A stretch of 27,488 nucleotides of DNA, taken from contig JAYOIK010000071.1 in NCBI GenBank assembly GCA_038118725.1, positions 1 to 27,488 on the forward strand. Direction: 5' to 3'. A program made the translations under genes and the position numbers. The stretch is from JADHLJ01 sp038118725. GTDB lineage: Bacteria > Pseudomonadota > Alphaproteobacteria > Thalassobaculales > Thalassobaculaceae. Position 1 is the first letter of the stretch; each line of letters begins with the position of its first letter. The notes under the pieces were generated by a model. The model had not been told where the DNA came from. It ran no database searches and saw nothing but the letters and a program-made list of their open reading frames with translations. Shown one piece after another: positions 1-8,428 of the stretch.

Positions 1-274
1 GAGTTAATCGCCATGTCGAGCTCCGCCGATCCGTGTCATCCCGCCGCCTTCGCAATGCCCAAGGCCGCGCGCCTAAACTCAGTATATAGGATTTAACCAA
101 TCGATTGCACCCGAGCAATCATGGGTTTTTGGTGTTTCGGCGTGGAGCGCGGGAAAAATCACACAACGGACAAATCCCTCGCCGCGACAGTAAATTAACT
201 AATTGTAAATAAATTCACGGCACAATCTATAGCTTCCAAGAATTTTATCCAGAATTTATTGGAAATTTCACCCC
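1..274. promoter_or_regulatory. upstream intergenic region, AT-rich towards the first gene
   Basis: No convincing gene lies here. The last 100 bases (about 175-274) are clearly more AT-rich than the rest of the window, as expected of a promoter for the gene starting at 275. A possible -35 (TTGTAA, 203-208) and -10 (TCTATA, 227-232) are 18 bases apart, but both are weak matches. TTAA-N7-TAAA at 195-209 is one base from the alphaproteobacterial CtrA consensus and may be chance. At the left edge, the minus strand reads GGAG, six bases, then ATG at 14-12. That could be the first codon of a gene leaving the window, but only four codons are visible. Confidence 0.3.
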
Positions 275-895
275 ATGGCGCAATCAGCCGAGGCACAAAC
301 ACCGGACACGGAAAAGCCGCGATACCTCTATCCGGTCTCGTATCGCTACTATTTGATTGGCCAATACGTGCTTCTGGGCATCGCGATCATCGTGTTCGGC
401 GACTTTGTCTTCGCCTTGATTCTAGAGCTGGTCCACACGATCAAAACCGAGGATGGCTTTTCCTTTAATGCGCGCCTGCTCTCGGATCTCGGCATCTCGG
501 CGCTGTTCCTGATTGGTGTCTTCTTCACCCACCGCCACAAGGAACGCATCCGCGAGATGGTGGGGAACTGGGCGCCACTGGTCTTTCGTGATCCCATATG
601 GGTGCGCACGGGCGTGCGCGATTCCAGCGGCGAGATCCTCGACTGCAAGTTCGAGGCGGAGATGACGCTTTGGTTCTCCGACGCCGATAGCGCGCGCGAG
701 GCGGAGAAGTTCGAAGGCAAGATCCGCGACGCGTTGAAATTGTTTCTGGAGGAAGCTTCGCAGGCCCCGGTCCTCAGGCGATCCAAGAACTATCTGAACG
801 ATTGGATCAATGACTCCTTCCAGATGGCGGATCTGCGGAAGATTGAAATCCGGACCATAAAATTCTACCCGGCCCCGCGCGGCGAGGATGAATAG
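275..895 (+). CDS. small two-helix membrane protein, unknown function
   Basis: A 206-residue protein I do not recognise with certainty. Two hydrophobic stretches (about residues 28-52 and 67-86) are joined by a short charged loop, so the N-terminal third sits in the inner membrane. After the second helix comes a basic segment (HRHKERIRE) and then a soluble domain of about 115 residues. The end of that domain alternates amphipathic helices with a final strand (IEIRTIKFYP). This loosely recalls the C-terminal pattern of FliL/stomatin-like domains, but the resemblance is weak and no flagellar gene is nearby. The start ATG follows GGAAA nine bases upstream. The gene stands alone behind an AT-rich leader. 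That it is a gene is fairly sure; its role is open. Confidence 0.75.
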   Translation: MAQSAEAQTPDTEKPRYLYPVSYRYYLIGQYVLLGIAIIVFGDFVFALILELVHTIKTEDGFSFNARLLSDLGISALFLIGVFFTHRHKERIREMVGNWAPLVFRDPIWVRTGVRDSSGEILDCKFEAEMTLWFSDADSAREAEKFEGKIRDALKLFLEEASQAPVLRRSKNYLNDWINDSFQMADLRKIEIRTIKFYPAPRGEDE

Positions 896-1030
896 CGCCG
901 GGACAATCACGGCGGAACCAACACACGGGACGATCACGACCCCGCTCAATGCGCCCGGAGTCGACCGGCGCATTGACCCCATGCAAGCGGACACCTCATG
1001 CTCCCTCGGAACGGTTCAACGGAGGTGGTC

Positions 1031-1912
1031 ATGAAGTTCGCGCTGCATTTCGGCAACATCGCCTACCCTGATCCGGCCGACGCGAAGCGGCTGGTTGAAG
1101 CGGGAGAAGCCGCCGGTTTCGAATCGGTTATAGCGGTTGAACACGTCGTCATCCCGACGGACTACGAAACCCGCTATCCCTATGACGCATCCGGTCGCCT
1201 GCCGGGGGGTATCGACATGGCCTGGCCCGATCCGCTGGCCTGGCTGACCTATGTGGGCGCGCTGACCACCCGGATGCGGCTGATCACCGGGGTTCTCGTC
1301 CTGTCGCAACGCAATCCCCTGGTCTTGGCCAAGCATCTCGCCACGATCGACCACCTGACCGGCGGGCGCCTGGATCTCGGGATCGGCGTCGGCTGGCTGC
1401 GCGAGGAGTTTGACGCGCTCGGCATACCCTTTGAGCGTCGTGGCGCCCGGGTGGACGACTATATCCAGGCCATGCGGGCGCTTTGGGACGGCGATGACGC
1501 GAGTTTCGCCGGCGAATTCACGAGTTTCAGCGGTATGAGCTGCAATCCGAAGCCGGTGAATGGACGCGTTCCGATCATGGTCGGAGGTCATTCCAAGGCC
1601 GCCATTCGGCGGGCCGGACGCCTCGGCGACGGCTTCTTCCCCGCCACCGGCGCGGTTGTCGACGTGGCGGGCGTCATCGAGGCGATGCGCGATGAAGCCC
1701 GCGCCGCCGGTCGGGACCCGAGCGAAATCCAAGTCATGACCGGCTGCCCGGATGTCTTGCCTGGATCCGGCAAGGACCCGCTCGCCGCGGTTGAAGAGCG
1801 GGCGAAAGCCGGGGTGGACCGGATCGCGGTGCCGGTATCGGCATTCAAGGATGATCTCGAAGGCGGCCTCGCGCGCTTTGGTGAAACCATCATCCGACAA
1901 TCGGGCGACTGA
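1031..1912 (+). CDS. LLM class flavin-dependent oxidoreductase (TIGR03619-like F420 family)
   Basis: A 293-residue luciferase-like monooxygenase-fold (TIM barrel) enzyme. Family features are the N-terminal strand MKFALHFGNI, the VEHVVIP segment, the ITGVLVLSQRNPLVLAK stretch, GGRLDLGIGVGWLREEF, and the late VPIMVGGHSKAAIRRAGRLG phosphate-binding region. Members use FMNH2 or reduced F420 to oxidise or reduce small organic substrates. The actual cofactor cannot be read from sequence, and many proteobacteria lack F420. I chose the ATG at 1031 because GGAGGTGG sits directly upstream and the protein then begins like its family; an in-frame ATG at 998 would add 11 unrelated residues. The gene converges on the ABC exporter with only 24 bases between the stops. 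Confidence 0.9.
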   Translation: MKFALHFGNIAYPDPADAKRLVEAGEAAGFESVIAVEHVVIPTDYETRYPYDASGRLPGGIDMAWPDPLAWLTYVGALTTRMRLITGVLVLSQRNPLVLAKHLATIDHLTGGRLDLGIGVGWLREEFDALGIPFERRGARVDDYIQAMRALWDGDDASFAGEFTSFSGMSCNPKPVNGRVPIMVGGHSKAAIRRAGRLGDGFFPATGAVVDVAGVIEAMRDEARAAGRDPSEIQVMTGCPDVLPGSGKDPLAAVEERAKAGVDRIAVPVSAFKDDLEGGLARFGETIIRQSGD

Positions 1913-1936
1913 GGCCGGGATCAATGGTCGGCATCG

Positions 1937-3742
1937 CTAGCGGGTATCACCCAGCCCCAAGGCCTCGATCGCGGAGCGCTCCGTATCCGTCAAGCTTGCC
2001 CAAGCACCCTGGGCAAGCACATGTCCGCTTTCCAGCATGATGACGTGGTCGGCCGCGCGCGCAAGGGCCGGGCGATGGCTGACCGTGACGATCCTGGTTG
2101 TGGATGTCAGGTCTCTCAAGGTCTCGATTATCGCCGCCTCGCCCACAGGGTCGAGCGCCGCGGTCGGTTCGTCCAGCACTAGAAGCGCGGGTTTCGCCAG
2201 CAAGGCGCGGGCCAATGCAATCCGCTGCCTCTCCCCGCCGGAGAACCTCGCGCCACGTTCCCCGACGATGGTTTCCAGCCCATCCGGCAGATGCCGCGCA
2301 AAGGTGGCACCGGCGCGGTCCAGACAATCCCAAAGCTCGTCCTCACTAGCGTCGGACTTAGCGAGGCGGAGATTGTCCGCGATGCTTTCGTTAAACAGAA
2401 CCGGGTCCTGCGAAACCAGGGCGGTCCGTCGCCGCCACGCCGTCAGGGATGCCTCGTCCAGCGATTTCCCCTGGATCAGGATGTATCCTTCGCGCGGCGT
2501 CAGAAGCCCGACAAGGATATGCGCCAAACTAGACTTGCCGGCCCCGGACGCACCGACGATCGCGATATGGTCGGCTCCGGCTAGATCCGCCGTGACCGCT
2601 TCGAGGACGGCCGGGCCGTCGGGCGTGTAACCGAAGGTGACATTGTGGAGGGCGATGCTGGGTTTCTCGAGCCCCGCGATATCCGGCATATGGTCGGGGA
2701 TGTGTTCCGCGCCGTCGGCGAACTCCTTGAGCAATTCACGCGCCGAGGCGTGCGCTGGAAGCGCCACCAGGACCTGACGCCAGCCCTCCTGCACACGGCT
2801 CATCAGGGGCAGCAGGCGCGCGAGAGCGACCACCAAAACCAGCGTCTCCGCCAGGGCAAGACGCAACACCTCGAGCGAAACCCAAACGGATAGCGCCACC
2901 GCCAGCGCGCCCGCCGACATCGCCAAGGCGCGGGCGACGGCGCGGATATTTTCATGCTCGCGACTATCGCGGCGCAGGGCCGTTACCCGATCATGAAAGC
3001 GATCCCTGCGGCGACGTTCGGCGGAAAAAACCTTAATGGCCGAGAGGGCCGAAAAATCCTCGCCGACGGCGTTCAGGACGCCGCGTCCGGCCGGCCCCAA
3101 CCGTCTCGCGATTCGATGGGTCATTCGATTGATCGGTATCCCCAACGCGCCGATCACCGCCGCGCAGATCAACGCTAGGCCCGTCAAGGGCGGCGACAAC
3201 GCCAGCACCACCGCGAGAACCACCGGAAGTTCCAATCCCCAACCGATCATCCGCAGCAGGAAGTGAACCCCTTCCCCGGTTCGAGCAACCTCGACACCTA
3301 AAACATGCATCACGTCAGCGCTCCTATGGCGCCTTGCGACCTGCCATCGCGCCGCGATCAGAGCAGCGTGCAAGCGCGATCTCAAATCATCCACGAACGC
3401 GAAGCGGAGCCTGGATACAAGCACGCCGCGCGCGGCGATCGTCGACGCCGCCATCACGACAACCGCCACATAGAGACCCAGGGCGGCTTCCAAGGTCGCG
3501 AAACCGCCCGTCAAATCCGCCAGATCCGCGAAATCTCCGAATCTCCCGGAAGAAGCGCTCACGCCCAGAACTTCCAGGATGGGGAGCAACAGGACCAGCC
3601 CAACGCCCTCCGAGAACGCGGCGAGCGCCGAAACCAGGCCGACCCACAACAGGCGACCACGACCGAAGGTGATCGCGTCGCGCGCGAGGTTCCGAAATCG
3701 CCCCACCGGCGCGAGGGTTCCGTCGGATGGCATCTTCGACAT
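1937..3742 (-). CDS. ABC exporter half-transporter (fused membrane and ATPase domains)
   Basis: A 601-residue type-I exporter. The first ~330 residues form the six-helix membrane domain, starting with a hydrophobic segment near residues 32-58. The ATPase domain follows, with Walker A GASGAGKSS (about 397-405), Q-loop VSQD (443-446), signature SGGERQ (501-506), Walker B LLVLDEP (520-526, catalytic Glu 525) and H-loop His 556. All motifs are intact, so it should work as a homodimer or with a partner. Related proteins flip lipid-linked glycans, lipids or peptides. Divergence from three glycan genes suggests export or flipping of a lipid-linked saccharide, but this rests on position only. The ATG at 3742 lacks a strong ribosome site, and the Met at codon 4 is an alternative. 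Confidence 0.9.
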   Translation of the reverse strand: MSKMPSDGTLAPVGRFRNLARDAITFGRGRLLWVGLVSALAAFSEGVGLVLLLPILEVLGVSASSGRFGDFADLADLTGGFATLEAALGLYVAVVVMAASTIAARGVLVSRLRFAFVDDLRSRLHAALIAARWQVARRHRSADVMHVLGVEVARTGEGVHFLLRMIGWGLELPVVLAVVLALSPPLTGLALICAAVIGALGIPINRMTHRIARRLGPAGRGVLNAVGEDFSALSAIKVFSAERRRRDRFHDRVTALRRDSREHENIRAVARALAMSAGALAVALSVWVSLEVLRLALAETLVLVVALARLLPLMSRVQEGWRQVLVALPAHASARELLKEFADGAEHIPDHMPDIAGLEKPSIALHNVTFGYTPDGPAVLEAVTADLAGADHIAIVGASGAGKSSLAHILVGLLTPREGYILIQGKSLDEASLTAWRRRTALVSQDPVLFNESIADNLRLAKSDASEDELWDCLDRAGATFARHLPDGLETIVGERGARFSGGERQRIALARALLAKPALLVLDEPTAALDPVGEAAIIETLRDLTSTTRIVTVSHRPALARAADHVIMLESGHVLAQGAWASLTDTERSAIEALGLGDTR

Positions 3743-3910
3743 GGTTGAGCCCCGGAGAACACGAGAAAGCGCGCGAGGTTCAGTTTCGGGTTTCGTGAAT
3801 CATTTGCAAGTCCCGCGCGTGGCGCGACCGTAACATGCTCGGCTAGCTCGCGAAGCACTGATATCATTACCCGCGCCTTCGAATGAAAAACGGCCAGGAA
3901 CCTTCTCGGA
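3743..3910. promoter_or_regulatory. divergent intergenic region between ABC exporter and glycan genes
   Basis: These 168 bases separate two divergent transcription units and so should hold promoters for both. I see no convincing -35/-10 pair, operator or hairpin. The call rests on gene layout alone. Confidence 0.35.
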
Positions 3911-4813
3911 ATGACCGAAGAACAACGCAATTTCACTATTGCCGACGCCCTTGGTGAACCGGCGCCGGAGATTACGATCTTGGATATCGGCGCCATGCCG
4001 ACCGGTACCGAGCGTTATCACGCGCTGGTGTCGCAAGGTTGCGCCAAGGTTTACGGCGTGGAGCCAAGCGCCGCCGCTCTCCAGGAAGTCCCGATGGAAG
4101 AGCGGGACCGTTTCATTACCCATTTCCTGGGCGATGGCCGGCCCGCGACCTTTTACGAAACACGGTTTCCCGGATGCTCGTCGCTCCTGGAGCCGAACGC
4201 GGAGATGATAAACCTCTTTCAAACCATCGGCGCCGAACCCGAGACCGGGAACTTCGCGGTGATGGAAACCAGCGCCGAGGAGACAATTCGGCTCGATGAT
4301 CTGGACATGCTCCCGGATATCGACTTCATCAGTGTCGATACCCAGGGCAGCGAGCTGGATATCCTAAAAAACGGGTGCAACGTCCTGTCGAAGGCCTTGG
4401 TGCTGGAATCCGAGGTGGAGTTCGTTCCGCTATACAAGAACCAACCGCTTTTCGGCCATTTGCACGTCGCTCTGTCCGAGCGCGGATTCGTGATGCACAA
4501 GCTGATCGATATTGTCGGCAGAGCCTTCCGGCCGTTTCGTGGGCAAGATCTTTTCAAGCCGGTAAGCCAAATGCTCTGGGCCGACGCGATCTTTGTCCGG
4601 GATTTCACCGCCCTTGAAAAGTTCAGCGATCTGGATCTGATCAAGGCGGCGACGATCCTAAACGATGTCTATCTGTCTCATGACCTCGCCCTCTTCTTCC
4701 TGATGCGCCACGACGAGCGGAAAGGCACCAACCACGCCGCCGCGTATCTTCGGAAATATATCGAGGTGCAACCGACCCATATTCACTATGGAAACTTCAA
4801 GGGGATCGCCTGA
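3911..4813 (+). CDS. FkbM family methyltransferase
   Basis: A 300-residue SAM-dependent methyltransferase of the FkbM/Methyltransf_21 type. The SAM-binding motif I region is ILDIGAMPTG (about residues 23-32), followed by the acidic-end strand VYGVEPS. The family hallmark is TIRLDDL, then DFISVDTQGSELDILKNG, near residues 130-156. FkbM enzymes O-methylate sugars or other hydroxyls and are common in polysaccharide loci. A C-terminal extension of about 85 residues after the catalytic core carries no motif I recognise. The ribosome site is weak (AGGA far upstream). It is the first gene of a plus-strand set with the next two genes, so methylation of a surface glycan is the likely role. Confidence 0.87.
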   Translation: MTEEQRNFTIADALGEPAPEITILDIGAMPTGTERYHALVSQGCAKVYGVEPSAAALQEVPMEERDRFITHFLGDGRPATFYETRFPGCSSLLEPNAEMINLFQTIGAEPETGNFAVMETSAEETIRLDDLDMLPDIDFISVDTQGSELDILKNGCNVLSKALVLESEVEFVPLYKNQPLFGHLHVALSERGFVMHKLIDIVGRAFRPFRGQDLFKPVSQMLWADAIFVRDFTALEKFSDLDLIKAATILNDVYLSHDLALFFLMRHDERKGTNHAAAYLRKYIEVQPTHIHYGNFKGIA

Positions 4814-4970
4814 CGCAATCCGATCCGTTTCGGAAAGCTAACCACCGTCCCGACTTGACCGACCGTCATCGGCGCCTTGAACCACGCCTATTCGGTTTCA
4901 AAATCCCGCCGGCAACTCTATAGGTTAGGTTTCGCGAAACATGGTTTTCGCGCCTGTTTTGGAAACAACC

Positions 4971-6317
4971 ATGCCGCCAGCAGCGCCGATCATCTACATG
5001 CCGTTGGAAAGCAAGGTTCGCGAGCTTCCTAGCCGGATCCTGCTAAGCCGATATCTGCTGTGTCGCGGTTTCCGCGTGGTTCTGGGCTACAACCAAACCA
5101 TTGTCTCCGGGAGCCGGTGGTTTCCGAAAGGAATCTATCTGATCAAGGGCCTCAACGCCGTCCAACGACGCATGGCGGCAATCTTCCGGGAGCATGGACA
5201 CCGGGTACTCGCGATCGATGAGGAGGCTCTCGGGCTCTCCGATGAATGGTTCATCGCCAAGAATGTTGACCCGGAGATAACCTCGCTCGTGGATGAGGTG
5301 TACTGCCAAGGCCCCAGACAACGTCGCGCGCTGGCGAACCACTTTAATTTCAAGGATCAGCAACTGGCGCTTACCGGCAACTCGCGCGTGGATTTTCTGC
5401 TCCCACCGCTCAAGGCGATCTTCGAGGCGGAAGTCCGTGATATCAAGGGACGGCATGGAAAGTTCGTTCTGATCAACACGAATTCCGGAAGCGTCAACAA
5501 TCTCTGGGGAGACCCCCGCCGGTATCTCGGTCTCTTGGTCGAGGTCGGCTGGTACGACCCGGACAATCCGGACGACAAGGCGCTTGTCGATGAGCATCTT
5601 GCCCATGATCGCGGCAATCTCGAGACACTCAAGTCGCTGATCGAATTGCTGGCCGAGCGCCGCCCTGATATCTCGGTCGTGGTCCGCCCACATCCCTCCG
5701 AGCGCTCGAAAATCTGGCAAGACGTCGCCATCGACCTTCCCTCGGTCACCGTGGTGACGGACACGAACGCGCCGCCATGGCTGGCCGCGGCCTCGTTGGT
5801 CGTCACGACGGGGTGTACCACGGGACTGGAAGCCGCGCTTCTGAACACGCCGGCGATAAGCGTCAATGTCGAACCCGAGGGGCACCGGTTCTCGAGTTTC
5901 TTCGTCGCCAACGAGGTTAATCCGGTAACGCGATCCATCGAGGACAGCTTGGATTGGATCACCGGTCATTGGGACGGAACGGTGGATTTGACAAGCATGG
6001 AAGCGGAGGCGAGGCGAAATCTCCTGACCGACCATCTTGAAATCTCGGGATCGGGATTCGCGACCGCGAAAATCGCGGCGAGCATTGGCGACAGATTGTC
6101 CGGGCCCCCCTCGACGGATCGCGCCGTCACGATCAGCGATGAACACGAGGCCTATCTGCGGGGCCACGTAAAACGCGTCCAATGGGACAAAGGGGCTTTT
6201 GACGCCTCGGAAATCACTTCTTGGATGGCCCTTTTCGACCAATATCTCGAGGAAGAGAGTCGGTTTGATCTACGGGACATTTCATGGTCCGCCTTTGAAC
6301 TAACGGCGGCGGGCTAG
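4971..6317 (+). CDS. surface carbohydrate biosynthesis protein (TIGR04396-like, GT-B fold)
   Basis: About 448 residues. The beginning, IIYMPLESKVRELPSRILL, is typical of the 'surface carbohydrate biosynthesis protein' family, whose members sit in capsule and LPS loci. Further family-like stretches are AIDEEALGL, VYCQGPRQRRAL, LTGNSRVDFL, VVRPHPSER and VVTTGCTTGLEAALLNTPAI. The last three resemble the nucleotide-sugar-binding half of GT-B glycosyltransferases and CDP-glycerol transferases. The exact reaction is not known to me. The start may be the ATG at 4971 (GGAA six bases upstream) or an in-frame ATG at 4941. It lies 157 bases after the methyltransferase and 17 before the next glycosyltransferase. 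Confidence 0.8.
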   Translation: MPPAAPIIYMPLESKVRELPSRILLSRYLLCRGFRVVLGYNQTIVSGSRWFPKGIYLIKGLNAVQRRMAAIFREHGHRVLAIDEEALGLSDEWFIAKNVDPEITSLVDEVYCQGPRQRRALANHFNFKDQQLALTGNSRVDFLLPPLKAIFEAEVRDIKGRHGKFVLINTNSGSVNNLWGDPRRYLGLLVEVGWYDPDNPDDKALVDEHLAHDRGNLETLKSLIELLAERRPDISVVVRPHPSERSKIWQDVAIDLPSVTVVTDTNAPPWLAAASLVVTTGCTTGLEAALLNTPAISVNVEPEGHRFSSFFVANEVNPVTRSIEDSLDWITGHWDGTVDLTSMEAEARRNLLTDHLEISGSGFATAKIAASIGDRLSGPPSTDRAVTISDEHEAYLRGHVKRVQWDKGAFDASEITSWMALFDQYLEEESRFDLRDISWSAFELTAAG

Positions 6318-6334
6318 ATGCATCACGCGCGGCC

Positions 6335-7474
6335 ATGGGAAAGAAACGGATGAGCGGCCCCGACGACATGATCGTCGTGGATGCCCGGCTAGAGACACCG
6401 TTCCGAGCGCCGGAAGTGGCGTCGTTCGTCAAGGCATCCCGAACCGTCATTCAGATCGAAACCGACGCGACGCCGATCAAGATCGATTTCCATCGCTACG
6501 TCGCTCTCATGGAGGACGCGACATATTCGCCTAATCGTCTCGGAGTCCTGGGGAAGGACAAGGCAACGGTGGTGAGCGCCCATCCGTTCAACATCGGCTT
6601 ACCCCTGGACGGCATGGCCTTCGGGTTCTCGGAGAAAATTCTCGAAAACCGGAAGATTCGTTTGCACTATCCCCGCCCGAACATTCATGTCGAGGGTGCC
6701 GCGATCTGTCTCTATTACGCGAAGGGCAGCGCGGTTTTTCTGCGCGACATCTTGTTGGGCGCCTTTCGGGCGCGCCGCATGCTCGGCACGGGATTACCGA
6801 TCCTCGTCCCTGACGATCTGAACGACCGCCAGCGTGCGTTTCTTGAAGTGCTCGGAATTGGCGACAAAGACCTGATTCCGGTTCCAGCCTCGGGGACGGT
6901 GACGGTTTCCAAAGCCTTCATTACTTCCCGTTCGTTCGCCAGGGATGTCAAGGTCAAGGTCGGACCCAGCTGGCGTAACCTACGATTCTTGATGGAACCG
7001 GAGGATACCGGCGCCTTCAACAAGACAATGCAGGATCGTCACGGTGGTGGCCCCAAGCGACGACTTTACATATCTCGCGCCGACGCATCCGGGCGCAGGA
7101 TCCTGAACGAGAACGTGATCGTGGATCGATTGAAACGCCTTGGTTTCGAGAGACTGGTCCTCGCGGAAATGTCGGTCCCGGAGATCGTATCAGCCTTCGC
7201 CAATGCCGAAATCATCCTGTCGCCGCACGGCTCCGGACTTACGAATATCCTGTTCTCACCACCAGGAGCACAGGTGATTGAGATCGACCATCCCCGCAGT
7301 GACTTCGTGGCCCACGGGCTGTCCCGCGCTCTGGGTCAGGGCTTTCACATAGTCGGCAAGGTCCCGGATTCGGCGCGCGAGCGAGCATCCCAAGTGAGCC
7401 AATCCCCGAACCCCGATGAAGTCGTGCGCGTCGTGAAGGGAGCGATCGATAGATTGGGACCAGAAACGGTCTAG
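6335..7474 (+). CDS. glycosyltransferase family 61 protein
   Basis: A 379-residue protein of the GT61 (DUF563) family. The C-terminal half carries the family signature: RRLYISRADASGRRILNE, then LAEMSVPEIVSAFANAEIIL, then SPHGSGLTNILFSPPGAQVIEI. The His-Gly-Ser/Ala-Gly segment is the conserved core. Bacterial GT61 members transfer pentoses or other sugars onto glycan chains. The donor cannot be told from sequence, though GDP-fucose made by the neighbouring genes is a candidate. The ATG at 6335 has no strong ribosome site; the Met at 6350, after GGGAAAGAAACGG, is an alternative. Its TAG stop lies inside the same CTAG that ends the opposing fcl gene. Confidence 0.87.
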   Translation: MGKKRMSGPDDMIVVDARLETPFRAPEVASFVKASRTVIQIETDATPIKIDFHRYVALMEDATYSPNRLGVLGKDKATVVSAHPFNIGLPLDGMAFGFSEKILENRKIRLHYPRPNIHVEGAAICLYYAKGSAVFLRDILLGAFRARRMLGTGLPILVPDDLNDRQRAFLEVLGIGDKDLIPVPASGTVTVSKAFITSRSFARDVKVKVGPSWRNLRFLMEPEDTGAFNKTMQDRHGGGPKRRLYISRADASGRRILNENVIVDRLKRLGFERLVLAEMSVPEIVSAFANAEIILSPHGSGLTNILFSPPGAQVIEIDHPRSDFVAHGLSRALGQGFHIVGKVPDSARERASQVSQSPNPDEVVRVVKGAIDRLGPETV

Positions 7475-8427
7475 TCGTTGAAACGACCGCCGCCCGCGAG
7501 GAAATCCCGGTAAGCGGTTCGCAAACCATCGGTCAGTTCGGTCGACGCCCGCCATCCGAGCCCACTCAACGCCGAAACATCCAACAGTTTCCGGGGCGTG
7601 CCATCCGGCTTACTGGTGTCGAACACGATATCCCCCTGATACCCGACCACGCTCATCACGGTTCTCGCGAAATCCGCGATGCTGATCTCCTTCTGAGTGC
7701 CGACATTGAGGAATTGCTCCTCCGAATAGTGCTCCAACACGAACACACAGGCATCGGCCAGGTCATCGACGAACAAGAACTCGCGCAGCGGAGAGCCGGT
7801 TCCCCAAACGGTCACGGTGGGATCGCCGGCCATCTTGGCTTCATGAAATCGCCTTATCAGCGCCGCCGGAACATGGCTTTCCGTTGGATGGTAGTTATCG
7901 CCAGGTCCATATAAATTGGTCGGCATGACAGATATGAAGTCGCTGCCATGCTGTCGGCGGAGCGCTTGGCAAAGTTTGATTCCGGCGATCTTGGCGATCG
8001 CGTACCACTCGTTCGTCGGCTCCAAACTTCCGGTCAGCAACGCGGATTCTTGCATCGGCTGCGGGGCGTTTCGAGGGTAAATGCAAGACGAGCCCAGAAA
8101 CAAAAGCTTGGAAACACCGGCCTCGTGGGCACCTCGAATGACGTTGTTCTGAATTTGCAGATTGTCGAGGATGAAATCAGCGGGCCGGGTGCTGTTCGCG
8201 TGAATGCCGCCGACCTTCGCGGCCGCCAGAACCACGACATCCGGGCGGTGTTCCGCCAGCCATGCCTCGACATCATTCTGACGCGTAAGATCCAAATCGC
8301 CGCGATCGACCGTCAGCACCTCGCATTCGGTTTCGCCAAGCCGGCGGGCGATCGCCGCTCCCACCATGCCGCGATGGCCCGCGACCCAAACACGGCGGCC
8401 CGCGAGTGGGAATATCGGCTCCACCAT
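7471..8427 (-). CDS. fcl: GDP-L-fucose synthase
   Basis: A 318-residue extended SDR, the usual length for this enzyme. It converts GDP-4-keto-6-deoxy-D-mannose to GDP-L-fucose by 3,5-epimerisation and NADPH reduction. Visible features are the Rossmann motif GHRGMVG, LAAAKVGGIHAN, the conserved SSCIYP (active-site Ser and Cys), EWYAIAKIAG (catalytic Tyr and Lys), PTNLYGPGDNYHP and REFLFVDDLADA. The ATG at 8427 starts one base after the stop of gmd (TGAGATG), implying translational coupling. The reading frame extends upstream into gmd but the family start fits 8427. Gmd and Fcl are the standard two-step route from GDP-mannose to GDP-fucose. Confidence 0.95.
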   Translation of the reverse strand: MVEPIFPLAGRRVWVAGHRGMVGAAIARRLGETECEVLTVDRGDLDLTRQNDVEAWLAEHRPDVVVLAAAKVGGIHANSTRPADFILDNLQIQNNVIRGAHEAGVSKLLFLGSSCIYPRNAPQPMQESALLTGSLEPTNEWYAIAKIAGIKLCQALRRQHGSDFISVMPTNLYGPGDNYHPTESHVPAALIRRFHEAKMAGDPTVTVWGTGSPLREFLFVDDLADACVFVLEHYSEEQFLNVGTQKEISIADFARTVMSVVGYQGDIVFDTSKPDGTPRKLLDVSALSGLGWRASTELTDGLRTAYRDFLAGGGRFND

Positions 8428-8428
8428 C

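Noticed and set aside
5043..6242. 399-codon minus-strand frame opposite the surface carbohydrate gene
   Set aside because: Low-complexity, Arg-rich antisense translation without motifs. The plus-strand frame carries recognisable family signatures.
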